Source: Bacteroidales bacterium (lineage in GTDB: Bacteria > Bacteroidota > Bacteroidia > Bacteroidales > UBA12077). Taken from it: a stretch of DNA of 64,000 nt. Location of the stretch: the NCBI GenBank assembly GCA_030637515.1, contig DAOWGM010000164.1, positions 1-64,000 on the forward strand. Reading direction: 5' to 3'. A program made the translations under genes and the position numbers. Position 1 is the stretch's first letter, and each line of letters opens with the position of its first letter. The notes beneath the pieces are model-generated. The model worked only from the letters and a program-made list of their open reading frames with translations, was not told where the DNA came from and did not search any database. This document shows positions 53,540-61,962 of the stretch, one piece after another.

Positions 53540-54004
53540 ATGGAGGAGTTTATAAGTTTTGGTCGGTATTTTGAAGATTTTACTGTAAATAATACAATAC
53601 ATCATAGTCTTGGTAAAACAATATTTGAAAGTGATAATAATTTTTTTTCATTGTTAACTATGAATCATCACCCAGTACATATTGATGTAAACTATGCTAA
53701 AAATAATCAACATGGAGAGGTTTTAGTTGTTGGAATATTAGTTTTTAGTATTGCAGTTGGATTAACTGTCTCGGAAATTAGTGGAAAAGCAATAGCTAAT
53801 TTGGAGTATGAAAGTATAATTCATTTAAACCCGGTTCACATTAATGATACAATTTATGTTAGAACTAAAATACTTGATAAAATAGAATCAAAAAGTAAAC
53901 CTGATAGAGGAATAGTATACGTTGAAACTACTGGATATAACCAAAATAAAATTGCTGTAATCAAGTTTCGGCGAAAAGTATTAGTAAAACGAAAACCAGA
54001 ATGA
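53540..54004 (+). CDS. MaoC-family hydratase
   Basis: A 154-residue hot-dog-fold protein of the MaoC/R-hydratase family (YFEDFTVNNTIHHSLGKTIFESDNNFF; LTMNHHPVHIDVNYA; VGLTVSEISGK; NDTIYVRTKILDK). In the hydratase-2 active site, the NHHPVHID segment places a His in the expected position while the usual catalytic Asp (GDxNPxH) appears as Asn. It starts immediately before the CitE-like lyase with a one-base gap, and the pair resembles mesaconyl-CoA hydratase with beta-methylmalyl-CoA lyase. Such a pair is unexpected inside a polysaccharide cluster. Confidence 0.8.
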   Translation: MEEFISFGRYFEDFTVNNTIHHSLGKTIFESDNNFFSLLTMNHHPVHIDVNYAKNNQHGEVLVVGILVFSIAVGLTVSEISGKAIANLEYESIIHLNPVHINDTIYVRTKILDKIESKSKPDRGIVYVETTGYNQNKIAVIKFRRKVLVKRKPE

Positions 54005-54005
54005 T

Positions 54006-54893
54006 ATGAATAAATATATGTTAAGAAGCTTAATGTTTGTCCCTGCGCATAATGAGCGATTAATGGATAGTGCCGATCGTTCCAATGCAGATGTTTTATT
54101 ACTTGATATTGAAGACTCTGTTCAGCCGCAACAAAACAAACAAGTTGCCAGAGATTTGATTATAAAATCTTTACAGGAAGGAAAGTTTAAAAATCACAAA
54201 GTGTTTCCAAGAATAAATGACAGGGAAAGTGGTCATTTATTAAAAGATATTTCACAACTTTCTATTGAAGGAGTTGATGGTTTTATGTATCCGAAAGCAG
54301 AATGTGGAAATGATATTTATTTTATTGATAAGTTATTAGAAACAATTGAGTACGAAAAAGGAATTCCTGTTGGTACTTTTAAATTGATTCCTTTAATTGA
54401 AACAACTTCAGCTGTTTTAAATGCTCAGGATATATGTAAGGCTTCCAAACGTGTTATTGCAATAGCATTTGGATGTGAGGACTATATAACTGATTTGGAA
54501 GGAATACATGATTTGGAAGGTGATAGCCTATTTACAGCAAGAGCAATGATTGCAATGGCCGCAAGAGCCGAAAGAGTAATCCCAATAGATACAGTTCATA
54601 TAAAAGTTCATGATTATGAAGATCTTGAAAAAAATCTGAAAATAGCAAAGAAATTTGGTTTTGAAGGGATGTTGGTATTACATCCGAAAGAACTTGAACT
54701 AGTGCATAAATATTTTTCTCCTACAGAACAAGAATATGATGATGCGGTAGAAATGATTAGATTATCAGAAATAGCAAAAAAAGAAGGTAAAGGTGTTGCG
54801 ATAATGAATGGTAAATTTATAGGTCCACCTATGATTAAGACTTCAAGAAAAATAATTAGTAAATATCAACTTATTAATGAAAGTAGTAATTAG
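54006..54893 (+). CDS. CitE/HpcH-type CoA-ester lyase
   Basis: A 295-residue TIM-barrel lyase of the HpcH/HpaI/CitE family. It shows LRSLMFVPAHNERLMDSA, LLLDIEDSVQPQQ, the KLIPLIETTSAVLNAQDI segment with the metal-binding Glu, AIAFGCEDYITDLEG (metal Asp), and GFEGMLVLHPKELELV. The family cleaves malyl-, methylmalyl- or citramalyl-CoA to acetyl/propionyl-CoA plus a keto acid. With the MaoC gene one base upstream it could hydrate an unsaturated acyl-CoA and then cleave it, or run in reverse to build an acyl group for glycan decoration. The latter is speculative. Confidence 0.82.
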   Translation: MNKYMLRSLMFVPAHNERLMDSADRSNADVLLLDIEDSVQPQQNKQVARDLIIKSLQEGKFKNHKVFPRINDRESGHLLKDISQLSIEGVDGFMYPKAECGNDIYFIDKLLETIEYEKGIPVGTFKLIPLIETTSAVLNAQDICKASKRVIAIAFGCEDYITDLEGIHDLEGDSLFTARAMIAMAARAERVIPIDTVHIKVHDYEDLEKNLKIAKKFGFEGMLVLHPKELELVHKYFSPTEQEYDDAVEMIRLSEIAKKEGKGVAIMNGKFIGPPMIKTSRKIISKYQLINESSN

Positions 54894-54978
54894 ATTATGG
54901 ATAGATTTTATTACTAACAAACTTTATTAAGAATTCTGATATTTAAGCAAAGTTTTCGACTTGTTAAAATGAATTAAT

Positions 54979-55467
54979 GTGACAAAGAAAAATTATATCG
55001 CAGAGATTTATTCGGATAGTTCTACAATAAGAATTAAACCTGGTTCTGTTATCTCAGCCTTTATGAATGAGGATTTTTACGCTGTCTATGAATGTGATTT
55101 TGATTTATCAGAATTAGACGATGCTGTTTTGATAATACCTTTTGTTTTAGCTACTGCTGCTATTATTTGGTGTTCAGGAGAAGAGGTTTATATTGACCGG
55201 CTTGATTCTCAGTTAACTCAAAGTTTACCTAAAATAAAGGCAGCATATGCTGAGATGTATCCCTCTATTGAGTGGAATGGGAATATCAGGGTACTAACCT
55301 CTGTTTCAACTTCTATTGAAGGAAAATCAGATGGACTTTTATTTTCAGGAGGTATAGATTCTATCCATTCGGTTTTTAATTATCCAAACTCTGATTTTTT
55401 ATTCACGATTTGGGGTGCTGATACTAACCCTGAAGAAGATATCTCTTGGAAATCTATTTTGCCGTAA
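54979..55467 (+). pseudogene. Truncated PP-loop (QueC-like) ATPase fragment
   Basis: A 162-residue reading frame starting at GTG. The C-terminal part contains LLFSGGIDSIHSVF, the SGGxDS pyrophosphate-loop of QueC/asparagine-synthase-like ATPases, but the frame stops about 36 residues later. As I recall the family, related polysaccharide-cluster proteins have this motif after a ~140-residue N-terminal domain and continue for another 250 or so residues. The 87 bases before the next gene encode no continuation in any frame, so the C-terminal part appears to have been deleted. It could still be a functional short protein, but a remnant is more likely. Confidence 0.6.
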
Positions 55468-55554
55468 GGTAGAAACTATGATGTCTAATGCTCAAAAAAG
55501 TAGATAATAAATCCTATTTTTGTAAAACGATCAAGGAAATTAGATTTTAAGAAT

Positions 55555-56229
55555 ATGGATAAAGTAATAATTATAGGTGGAAAAGGAACTGCTGTTATAA
55601 TTGCAGAGCAAATATATGATGCTGTTACAAGATTTAATGAGAAAATTGAATTTTTAGGTTTTGCATTTGATGACGAAACTATGGGTGATACTATTAATGG
55701 ATTTCCTCTGTTATGTAAAACATATGACGCATATAAAAAATATGGAAGTTATAATGATGTAAAATTTATCTATTCATTATACAGGCCAGATCTAATGAAG
55801 GTTAGAGCAGAATTACTATATAGTTTTAAAATCCCTGATGAAAAAATGTACACTTTTATTCATCCTTCTGCTTTAGTAACAAGAAGTGCAAAGATAGGAT
55901 CAGGTAGTGTTGTTTTGGCAAATGTGATTATTAATAGTAATTCTGTAATAGGAAGAAATAACACATTTAATGTTGGAACTTTAATTGGACATGATACAAA
56001 ACTTGGTGATAATAATTTCTTTGCTGCTCAAGTATGTGTTGGAAGTAATCTAATAATAGGTAATGGAAATTTCGTAGGGCTAAATTCAAGTTTACGAAAT
56101 TTTTTAAATATAGGCGATTACAATGTCGTTGGAATGCAATCTAATGTTACTAAGAATATATTAAATGAACAGGTTTTGTATGGTAATCCTGCAGTAGTAA
56201 AAGGCCCTTTAAATAATGCTGTACGTTAA
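55555..56229 (+). CDS. pglD: PglD/NeuD-like sugar O/N-acetyltransferase
   Basis: A 224-residue acetyltransferase with an N-terminal nucleotide-sugar-binding domain (VIIIGGKGTAVIIAEQIYDA) and C-terminal hexapeptide repeats (AKIGSGSVVLANVIINSNSVIG, KLGDNNFFAAQVCVGSNLIIGNGNFVG). In PglD the product is UDP-N,N'-diacetylbacillosamine. The presence of a PglC-like transferase 11 bases downstream and a PglE-like aminotransferase at the far side of the cluster supports this over a sialic-acid NeuD role. A TATTTTTG lies about 33 bases before the ATG. Confidence 0.8.
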   Translation: MDKVIIIGGKGTAVIIAEQIYDAVTRFNEKIEFLGFAFDDETMGDTINGFPLLCKTYDAYKKYGSYNDVKFIYSLYRPDLMKVRAELLYSFKIPDEKMYTFIHPSALVTRSAKIGSGSVVLANVIINSNSVIGRNNTFNVGTLIGHDTKLGDNNFFAAQVCVGSNLIIGNGNFVGLNSSLRNFLNIGDYNVVGMQSNVTKNILNEQVLYGNPAVVKGPLNNAVR

Positions 56230-56240
56230 TTTGTAAATAA

Positions 56241-56852
56241 ATGAGAATGTACTCAAGATGCTTTAAACGTATGTTTGATTTTTTAATAGCATTGTTTTTT
56301 TTGTTATTAATGTTACCAATTATAATAATTGTAACGATAATACTTTTTTTTGTGAATAAAGGATCACCTCTTTTCTTTCAAAAAAGACCTGGGAAAAACG
56401 AAAGAATTTTTACTTTAATAAAGTTTAAAACAATGTCTGATGAAAGGGATGAAACCGGAAAATTATTTTCGGATGAAAAACGATTATCAAAAACAGGTCG
56501 TTTTTTAAGAAAAACTTCTTTAGATGAATTGCCGCAGTTTATAAATATACTAAAGGGAGATATGTCTCTTATTGGTCCTAGACCATTGTCTGTAAAATAT
56601 TTAAAACTATATAATGAGGAGCAAAGAATGAGACATAAGGTCTTGCCTGGAATAACAGGTCTAGCTCAGGTAAACGGAAGAAATAATCTGGATTGGGCAA
56701 AGAGATTTGAATATGATGTTTATTATGTTGAAAATATTAATTTATTATTGGATCTACGAATATTTTGGCTAACAATTAAAAAAGTTATAAAAAGAGAAAA
56801 TGTCTTGGAAGCGGGAACTTCATCAATAAAATCATTTGAAGGAAATAATTAA
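56241..56852 (+). CDS. pglC: PglC/WecA-independent initiating phosphoglycosyltransferase
   Basis: A 203-residue monotopic bacterial sugar transferase. After an N-terminal hydrophobic re-entrant helix (FDFLIALFFLLLMLPIIIIVTIILFF) come the catalytic motifs: PLFFQKRPGKNERIFTLIKFKTM, RLSKTGRFLRKTSLDELPQF (catalytic Asp-Glu), GDMSLIGPRPL and LPGITGLAQVNGRN. It links the first sugar phosphate, probably diacetylbacillosamine, to undecaprenyl phosphate. The small size without extra TM domains is the PglC type. It is the first of two such catalytic domains in the window. Confidence 0.9.
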   Translation: MRMYSRCFKRMFDFLIALFFLLLMLPIIIIVTIILFFVNKGSPLFFQKRPGKNERIFTLIKFKTMSDERDETGKLFSDEKRLSKTGRFLRKTSLDELPQFINILKGDMSLIGPRPLSVKYLKLYNEEQRMRHKVLPGITGLAQVNGRNNLDWAKRFEYDVYYVENINLLLDLRIFWLTIKKVIKRENVLEAGTSSIKSFEGNN

Positions 56853-56860
56853 CGTCAAAT

Positions 56861-57817
56861 ATGAAAAAATCTATTGGAAGTTATTTTTCTTTGGAACTAC
56901 AACATAATCTTAATAACGAGTGTTATCCCGAAGCAATCTTTCTTAATACTGGACGAAATGCGCTTGAATATATTCTTCGAGTATTAAAAATAGAAAAATT
57001 ATTTTTGCCTTTTTTTTCTTGTGATGCATTATATAAACCATTAAAAGAACAAAATATTTCTTATGAGTTTTATAATTTGGATCATAATTTAGTTCCCATA
57101 TTTGATTATAGTAAATTAAAAAAAAGTGAATATTTTTTATATATAAATTACTTTGGAGTAAAAAGTAAAACAGTAAATGAACTGTCATTAAAAATACAAA
57201 ATTTAATTATTGATAACTCACAAGCTTTTTTTAGTAAACCTGATAAAAAAAATCCAACTTTTTATTCAATCAGAAAATTCTTTGGTGTAACAGATGGGGC
57301 ACTATTATTGAATGTCCCTGAAGAAATTGAAATAGGACAGGACAAATCAGCTGGAAGAATGGATTATTTATTGAAAAGATTAGAGAATCCTGTTGAAGAA
57401 GCATATTCTACCTATCAAATAGTTGAAGAAGAGCTGGGTAAATTACCACTTTTATTAATGTCTAATATTACTAGATCAATTTTTTCCTCAGTAAATTTTG
57501 AGACTCATAGAAAAAAAAGAAATAAAAACTTTAAAATATTGCATAAGGAATTCGGCGGCATGAATCAGATGGATATAGAACAAGTTAACGGACCTTTATG
57601 TTACCCTTTGCTTTTAAATAATGGTTCTGAAATTAGAAAGGAATTAATTAAAGAAAGAATATTTTTACCAACCTATTGGCCAAACGTTTTTGAAATGGTA
57701 TCTGAAAAGTCTTTTGAATACCAAATAACCAATAATTTGATTGCAATTCCTGTTGATCAAAGGTATGATTTTAAAGATATGGTGAGGGTTATTTCTAATA
57801 TTAAGAAACTTTTGTAG
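56861..57817 (+). CDS. Divergent DegT-like PLP-fold protein
   Basis: A 318-residue protein, shorter than the usual ~370 of DegT aminotransferases. It keeps the fold's landmarks in weak form: AIFLNTGRNALEYILRVLKI (substrate/PLP phosphate loop), LIIDNSQAFF and FYSIRKFFGVTDGALLL, where the Lys could be the PLP lysine. The N-terminal arm and the C-terminal quarter are shortened. It lies eight bases after the pglC-like gene and 31 bases before a FemAB-like gene. It might make or bind an amino sugar for that transferase; its activity is uncertain. Confidence 0.6.
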   Translation: MKKSIGSYFSLELQHNLNNECYPEAIFLNTGRNALEYILRVLKIEKLFLPFFSCDALYKPLKEQNISYEFYNLDHNLVPIFDYSKLKKSEYFLYINYFGVKSKTVNELSLKIQNLIIDNSQAFFSKPDKKNPTFYSIRKFFGVTDGALLLNVPEEIEIGQDKSAGRMDYLLKRLENPVEEAYSTYQIVEEELGKLPLLLMSNITRSIFSSVNFETHRKKRNKNFKILHKEFGGMNQMDIEQVNGPLCYPLLLNNGSEIRKELIKERIFLPTYWPNVFEMVSEKSFEYQITNNLIAIPVDQRYDFKDMVRVISNIKKLL

Positions 57818-57848
57818 ATTTTAAAATCGTATTGTAAAAATTATTTGG

Positions 57849-58871
57849 ATGTTAAAAATTTTTGATTTATCGTGTGAAAAAGAATGGAGAGAAATTATTC
57901 AATCTGCTTATCAGCATGATTTTTACCATACATATGATTATCATCAATTAGCTAAACAAAATAGAGAAGGGACTCCTAAACTCTTTGTTTTTGATAATGG
58001 CAATGAATTTGTTGCTTTACCTCTAATTGAAAGGTTAATAGACAAAGACCAGAACTTAATTGATTATACATCTGTATATGGGTATGTAGGTCCTGTGTAT
58101 AGTCGTGAAGACTTATCTGAAGAGAGTTTGAATGGATTTAAATCAGAATTTGAGAATCACATGTTGCAGAATAATGTTGTTTCAGTTTTTTCAAGATTAC
58201 ATCCATTAATTGAACAAAATTTTATTTTAGAAAATATTGGCAATATTGAGCAGTTAAATGAAACTGTTATTATTGATTTAAAATTAAGTTTAGAAGATCA
58301 AAGAAAAAAATATAGAAAATCAAATAAGTCTGAAATTAATAAACTTCGTCGAACTATAAATTGTAGAATAGCTGAAACCGAAGAGGAACTAGATAAATTT
58401 GTAGAGATTTATACTAATAATATGAAACGCGTCAACGCGTCAAATAAATATTTTTTTGATAAAGATTATTTTAAGCGTTTATTAAATGCTAGAGATTTTA
58501 AATCGGAGTTAATACTGGCGTTTGAGAATGATAAGATTATGGCAGGTGCAATTTTTATTTATACACAAAAAATAGTACAGTATCATTTAGCGGGAACTGC
58601 AGAAGAATATCTACATCAAACACCAATGAAGTTGATATTAGATGAAGTGCGATTAAAAAGCACAAAAGAGTGTTTTGATACCTTTCATTTGGGAGGTGGA
58701 GTTGGGAGTCAACAGGATTCATTATTTAGATTTAAATCAGGTTTTTCAGATAATTACAAACAGTTTAATCTTTGGAAGTATATAGTTAATGATGAAGTAT
58801 ATAATGAGCTTGTAGCCAAAAGAAAAAACGAAATTAATGACACTAGCTATTTCCCATTATACAGAGGTTGA
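57849..58871 (+). CDS. FemAB/GNAT-like acyl- or aminoacyltransferase
   Basis: A 340-residue protein resembling FemAB/BioF2-type double-GNAT proteins. It starts FYHTYDYHQLAKQN, has the YGYVGPVYS segment, the basic patch EDQRKKYRKSNKSEINKLRR, the TNNMKRVNASNKYFFDKDYF region and a C-terminal GNAT fold (ILAFENDKIMAGAIFIYT, LAGTAEEYLHQTPMKLILDEV, HLGGGVGSQQDSLFRFKSGFS). Such enzymes attach amino acids or acyl groups to a sugar amine or peptide. It sits among sugar genes, so a glycan modification is likely; donor and acceptor are not readable. Confidence 0.72.
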   Translation: MLKIFDLSCEKEWREIIQSAYQHDFYHTYDYHQLAKQNREGTPKLFVFDNGNEFVALPLIERLIDKDQNLIDYTSVYGYVGPVYSREDLSEESLNGFKSEFENHMLQNNVVSVFSRLHPLIEQNFILENIGNIEQLNETVIIDLKLSLEDQRKKYRKSNKSEINKLRRTINCRIAETEEELDKFVEIYTNNMKRVNASNKYFFDKDYFKRLLNARDFKSELILAFENDKIMAGAIFIYTQKIVQYHLAGTAEEYLHQTPMKLILDEVRLKSTKECFDTFHLGGGVGSQQDSLFRFKSGFSDNYKQFNLWKYIVNDEVYNELVAKRKNEINDTSYFPLYRG

Positions 58872-58888
58872 AAATTTAGAGTTCGGAT

Positions 58889-60826
58889 ATGAATATTGAA
58901 ATGATAAAATATAAGAAAAACAGACTTTCATGGTTTTATATTCTAATTGTATCTCTTTGGATACTAAGGATGGTTTTACCAGGAATCAAATATTTATTTA
59001 TACCTGCTTTTTTTATATTCGTTGTCGCTAATCTCATATATTTTAAAAATAGCTTTTTAAAAAAAGCATATTTATTTGAGTTTTCCAGAACGTTTTATCC
59101 TTTATACATATTAATATTCTTTTATTTAGTAGGAGTACTTATTTCAAACGAATTATATCTGTTATGTTTAAAAGATATAATGGAATTTGTTATTTTAGTT
59201 ATTGTATTGTACAGTTTGTTTTTATTTATGCATGAGGCTTCAGATATTAATTACCTTAAAAGGATTTTTAAAAAAATTGTGAGAGTAATTGGTGTTTTAT
59301 CTGTAATTATTGCTGTATTAGGATTGTTAAAATTTATTTTTCAGTTAAATGGGATTTATTTATTTGAAAGCCCCTTTGGAACTTCTATTAATACTGATAC
59401 AAATTTTTACTCTTTATTTTCATTTTTGGGTATTATATCATTTTTACCCTCATTAGTTAAATCTGACAATAAAAAAAGAAATATATTAAATCAATTTCTC
59501 ATTTTTATATTAATACTGAATATTGTTTTTTCATATTCTTACCGCTCTTTATTTCTACTTGGTTTAATAATTTCGCTTTTAATTTCTACTCAAATTATTA
59601 GCATCTTTAGAAGAAAAAAAAATAATCTTAATAAAAACTTTAGGTTGTTGTTTTATATTATTATTCCATCAATTATTATTATTCTTAGTGTATCGAAAAT
59701 AAACCCTTCTTTAAATTCGAAGTTAAAAAGTGGTTATGAAAACAAATTTATACAGGATAATAATAATAGTATTGAATATAAGAAAGCATTAAAACTTGCT
59801 TTTAAATACGATAAATGGGAATATGCAATAGAATATTTTAGTGAACAGAAACTTATTAACAAATTTTTTGGGGGTGGGTTTTTGTATACAGAAAAATTTG
59901 GTGAAAAATTTCATTCAGAGATAAAAGGCTATGATTATCCACATAATCCGGTTTTGTCTGCATTACTTTATTCCGGATTAATTGGTGCGCTTTTTTTATT
60001 AAGTTTTCTATTGATTTCGTTGTATTATGGATTTGTTTATTTAAAGAAATACCCACTTTTTTCATTAATGCTTTTTATTTCATCTCTGTTTGTTTTTTTT
60101 AGTGGTAATAGTATTTTTAGTATACCGGTATTTCTATTTTTATTTTCAATGTCATTTTTAGTACGTCATCAGGAAATTACTGATTTAAATATTGAAATGA
60201 ACCTTCATAAACCAGGAAGTAAATTTCTAAAAGAGATATTTGATTATGTTGTTGCAACAGTGTTTATTATTTTAATTTCACCTATTTTATTTATAATAAT
60301 TATTATTGTTTTGTTTTCAATGGGTTGGCCTGTAATTTATAGTCAAAAACGAATCGGACAAAACGGGAAAATATTTCTTCTCCATAAGTTTAGAACAATG
60401 AAGAAAGTTCATTCCGATACAACTGTTGCAGCAAAAGAACAAAGCCGAATAACAAAAACAGGTGCTTTCTTGAGAAAAACAAAATTGGATGAGCTTCCTG
60501 AATTATGGAATATAATAAGAGGTGATATGAGTTTTGTCGGACCGCGACCCGACGTGCCAGGTTATGCTGATAAATTAAATGATGTTGACAAGGTTATTTT
60601 ACAACTAAAACCTGGTTTAACCGGTGCAGCATCATTAAAATATATGGACGAAGAAGAAATCTTACAAAAACAATCGGATCCTCAAAAGTATAATGATGAT
60701 GTAATTTTTCCTGATAAGGTTAGAATTAATAAGGAATACATGAAGCGATGGTCAATGCTTCTTGATATTAAAATTATATTATTTACAGGCTTAAGAAAAA
60801 AATTAACGGAAAAATATTTTCAGTAG
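58889..60826 (+). CDS. Wzy-like polymerase fused to an initiating phosphoglycosyltransferase
   Basis: A 645-residue fusion. Residues 1 to about 430 are a polytopic polymerase/ligase-like domain with about ten TM segments and the late YDYPHNPVLSALLYSGLIGALFLLSFLL signature. From about 445 (LKEIFDYVVATVFIILISPILFIIII) a complete phosphoglycosyltransferase follows with PVIYSQKRIGQNGKIFLLHKFRTM, TGAFLRKTKLDELPELWNII, GDMSFVGPRPDVPGY and KPGLTGAASLKYMDEEEI. No stop or frameshift separates them and both halves keep their motifs. A single protein would thus carry the enzyme that starts a repeat unit and one that polymerises units. It lies 17 bases after the FemAB-like gene. Confidence 0.85.
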   Translation: MNIEMIKYKKNRLSWFYILIVSLWILRMVLPGIKYLFIPAFFIFVVANLIYFKNSFLKKAYLFEFSRTFYPLYILIFFYLVGVLISNELYLLCLKDIMEFVILVIVLYSLFLFMHEASDINYLKRIFKKIVRVIGVLSVIIAVLGLLKFIFQLNGIYLFESPFGTSINTDTNFYSLFSFLGIISFLPSLVKSDNKKRNILNQFLIFILILNIVFSYSYRSLFLLGLIISLLISTQIISIFRRKKNNLNKNFRLLFYIIIPSIIIILSVSKINPSLNSKLKSGYENKFIQDNNNSIEYKKALKLAFKYDKWEYAIEYFSEQKLINKFFGGGFLYTEKFGEKFHSEIKGYDYPHNPVLSALLYSGLIGALFLLSFLLISLYYGFVYLKKYPLFSLMLFISSLFVFFSGNSIFSIPVFLFLFSMSFLVRHQEITDLNIEMNLHKPGSKFLKEIFDYVVATVFIILISPILFIIIIIVLFSMGWPVIYSQKRIGQNGKIFLLHKFRTMKKVHSDTTVAAKEQSRITKTGAFLRKTKLDELPELWNIIRGDMSFVGPRPDVPGYADKLNDVDKVILQLKPGLTGAASLKYMDEEEILQKQSDPQKYNDDVIFPDKVRINKEYMKRWSMLLDIKIILFTGLRKKLTEKYFQ

Positions 60827-60830
60827 AACA

Positions 60831-61961
60831 ATGGAAAAAAAGATATGGTTATCATCTCCACATATGAGTGGGAAGGAGCAAAAATACATTGAAGAGGCTT
60901 TTAGCGAGAACTGGATTGCGCCTCTTGGACCAAATGTTAATGGTTTTGAAAAGGAACTCGCAGAATATACAGGTGTTAAGAATGTTGCAGCACTAAGTTC
61001 GGGAACTGGGGCTCTTCATTTAGCTCTAATCTTATTAGGTGTAAATTCCGGAGATGAAATTTTATGTTCTTCATTTACATTTTCAGCTTCAGCTAATCCA
61101 ATTATTTATCAGAATGCAAAACCTATTTTTATTGATAGTGAGAAGGATACCTGGAATATGGATCCAGAACTTTTAGAAAAAGCAATAAAAGATAGAATCT
61201 CAAAGGGAATAAAACCAAAAGCAATAATTTTAGTTCATTTGTATGGAATGCCTGCAAAAATGAATGAAATAGTAGCGATCTCTAAAAAATATGAAATACC
61301 TTTAATTGAAGATGCCGCTGAAGCTTTAGGAAGCAAGTATCAGGGAAAAATGGTTGGCAGTTTTGGAGATATCTCAATTTTATCTTTCAATGGGAATAAG
61401 ATTATTACTACTTCCGGAGGAGGAGCATTGTTGTCCGATAACCAAGAAATCGTTGAGAAAGCAAGATTTCTAGCTACTCAAGCTCGAGATGACGCTCCAC
61501 ATTATCAACATTCGCATATTGGATATAATTATAGAATGAGCAATATTTTAGCAGGTATTGGAAGGGGACAATTAGAAGTTATTAACGATCGTGTAAATAA
61601 ACGACGATCTGTTTATAATTTTTATATTGATTTATTAAAAGATATTAAAGGAATAAAATTTCATAAAGAACCGAATGAAGATTATTTTTCAAATCGATGG
61701 TTAACAGCAATTATTATCGACCCTAAAGAAACAGGTGTCACAAGAGAAAATTTGCGATTAGGACTAAATAGTTATAATATTGAATCGCGACCTTTATGGA
61801 AACCTATGCATTTACAGCCAATTTTTTCTGAAAGCAAGGCATATGTTAATGGCACTAGTGAAAATTTATTTAATAATGGGTTATGTCTGCCTTCCGGCAG
61901 TAATATGAGTAAAGAGGATTATGAACGAATTGAAATTGCAATTAAAAAGTTTTTTAAATAA
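60831..61961 (+). CDS. pglE: PglE-like UDP-sugar aminotransferase
   Basis: A 376-residue DegT-family aminotransferase very close to the PglE type that makes UDP-4-amino-sugar for bacillosamine. Characteristic segments: LSSPHMSGKEQKYIEEAFSEN, WIAPLGPNVNGFE, LSSGTGALHLALILLG, the PLP-lysine motif SFNGNKIITTSGGGAL, and GYNYRMSNILAGIGRGQLE. The required 4,6-dehydratase (PglF) is not in the window; it may lie to the right. The gene starts four bases after the fusion gene, so it is part of the same operon. Confidence 0.88.
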   Translation: MEKKIWLSSPHMSGKEQKYIEEAFSENWIAPLGPNVNGFEKELAEYTGVKNVAALSSGTGALHLALILLGVNSGDEILCSSFTFSASANPIIYQNAKPIFIDSEKDTWNMDPELLEKAIKDRISKGIKPKAIILVHLYGMPAKMNEIVAISKKYEIPLIEDAAEALGSKYQGKMVGSFGDISILSFNGNKIITTSGGGALLSDNQEIVEKARFLATQARDDAPHYQHSHIGYNYRMSNILAGIGRGQLEVINDRVNKRRSVYNFYIDLLKDIKGIKFHKEPNEDYFSNRWLTAIIIDPKETGVTRENLRLGLNSYNIESRPLWKPMHLQPIFSESKAYVNGTSENLFNNGLCLPSGSNMSKEDYERIEIAIKKFFK

Positions 61962-61962
61962 T

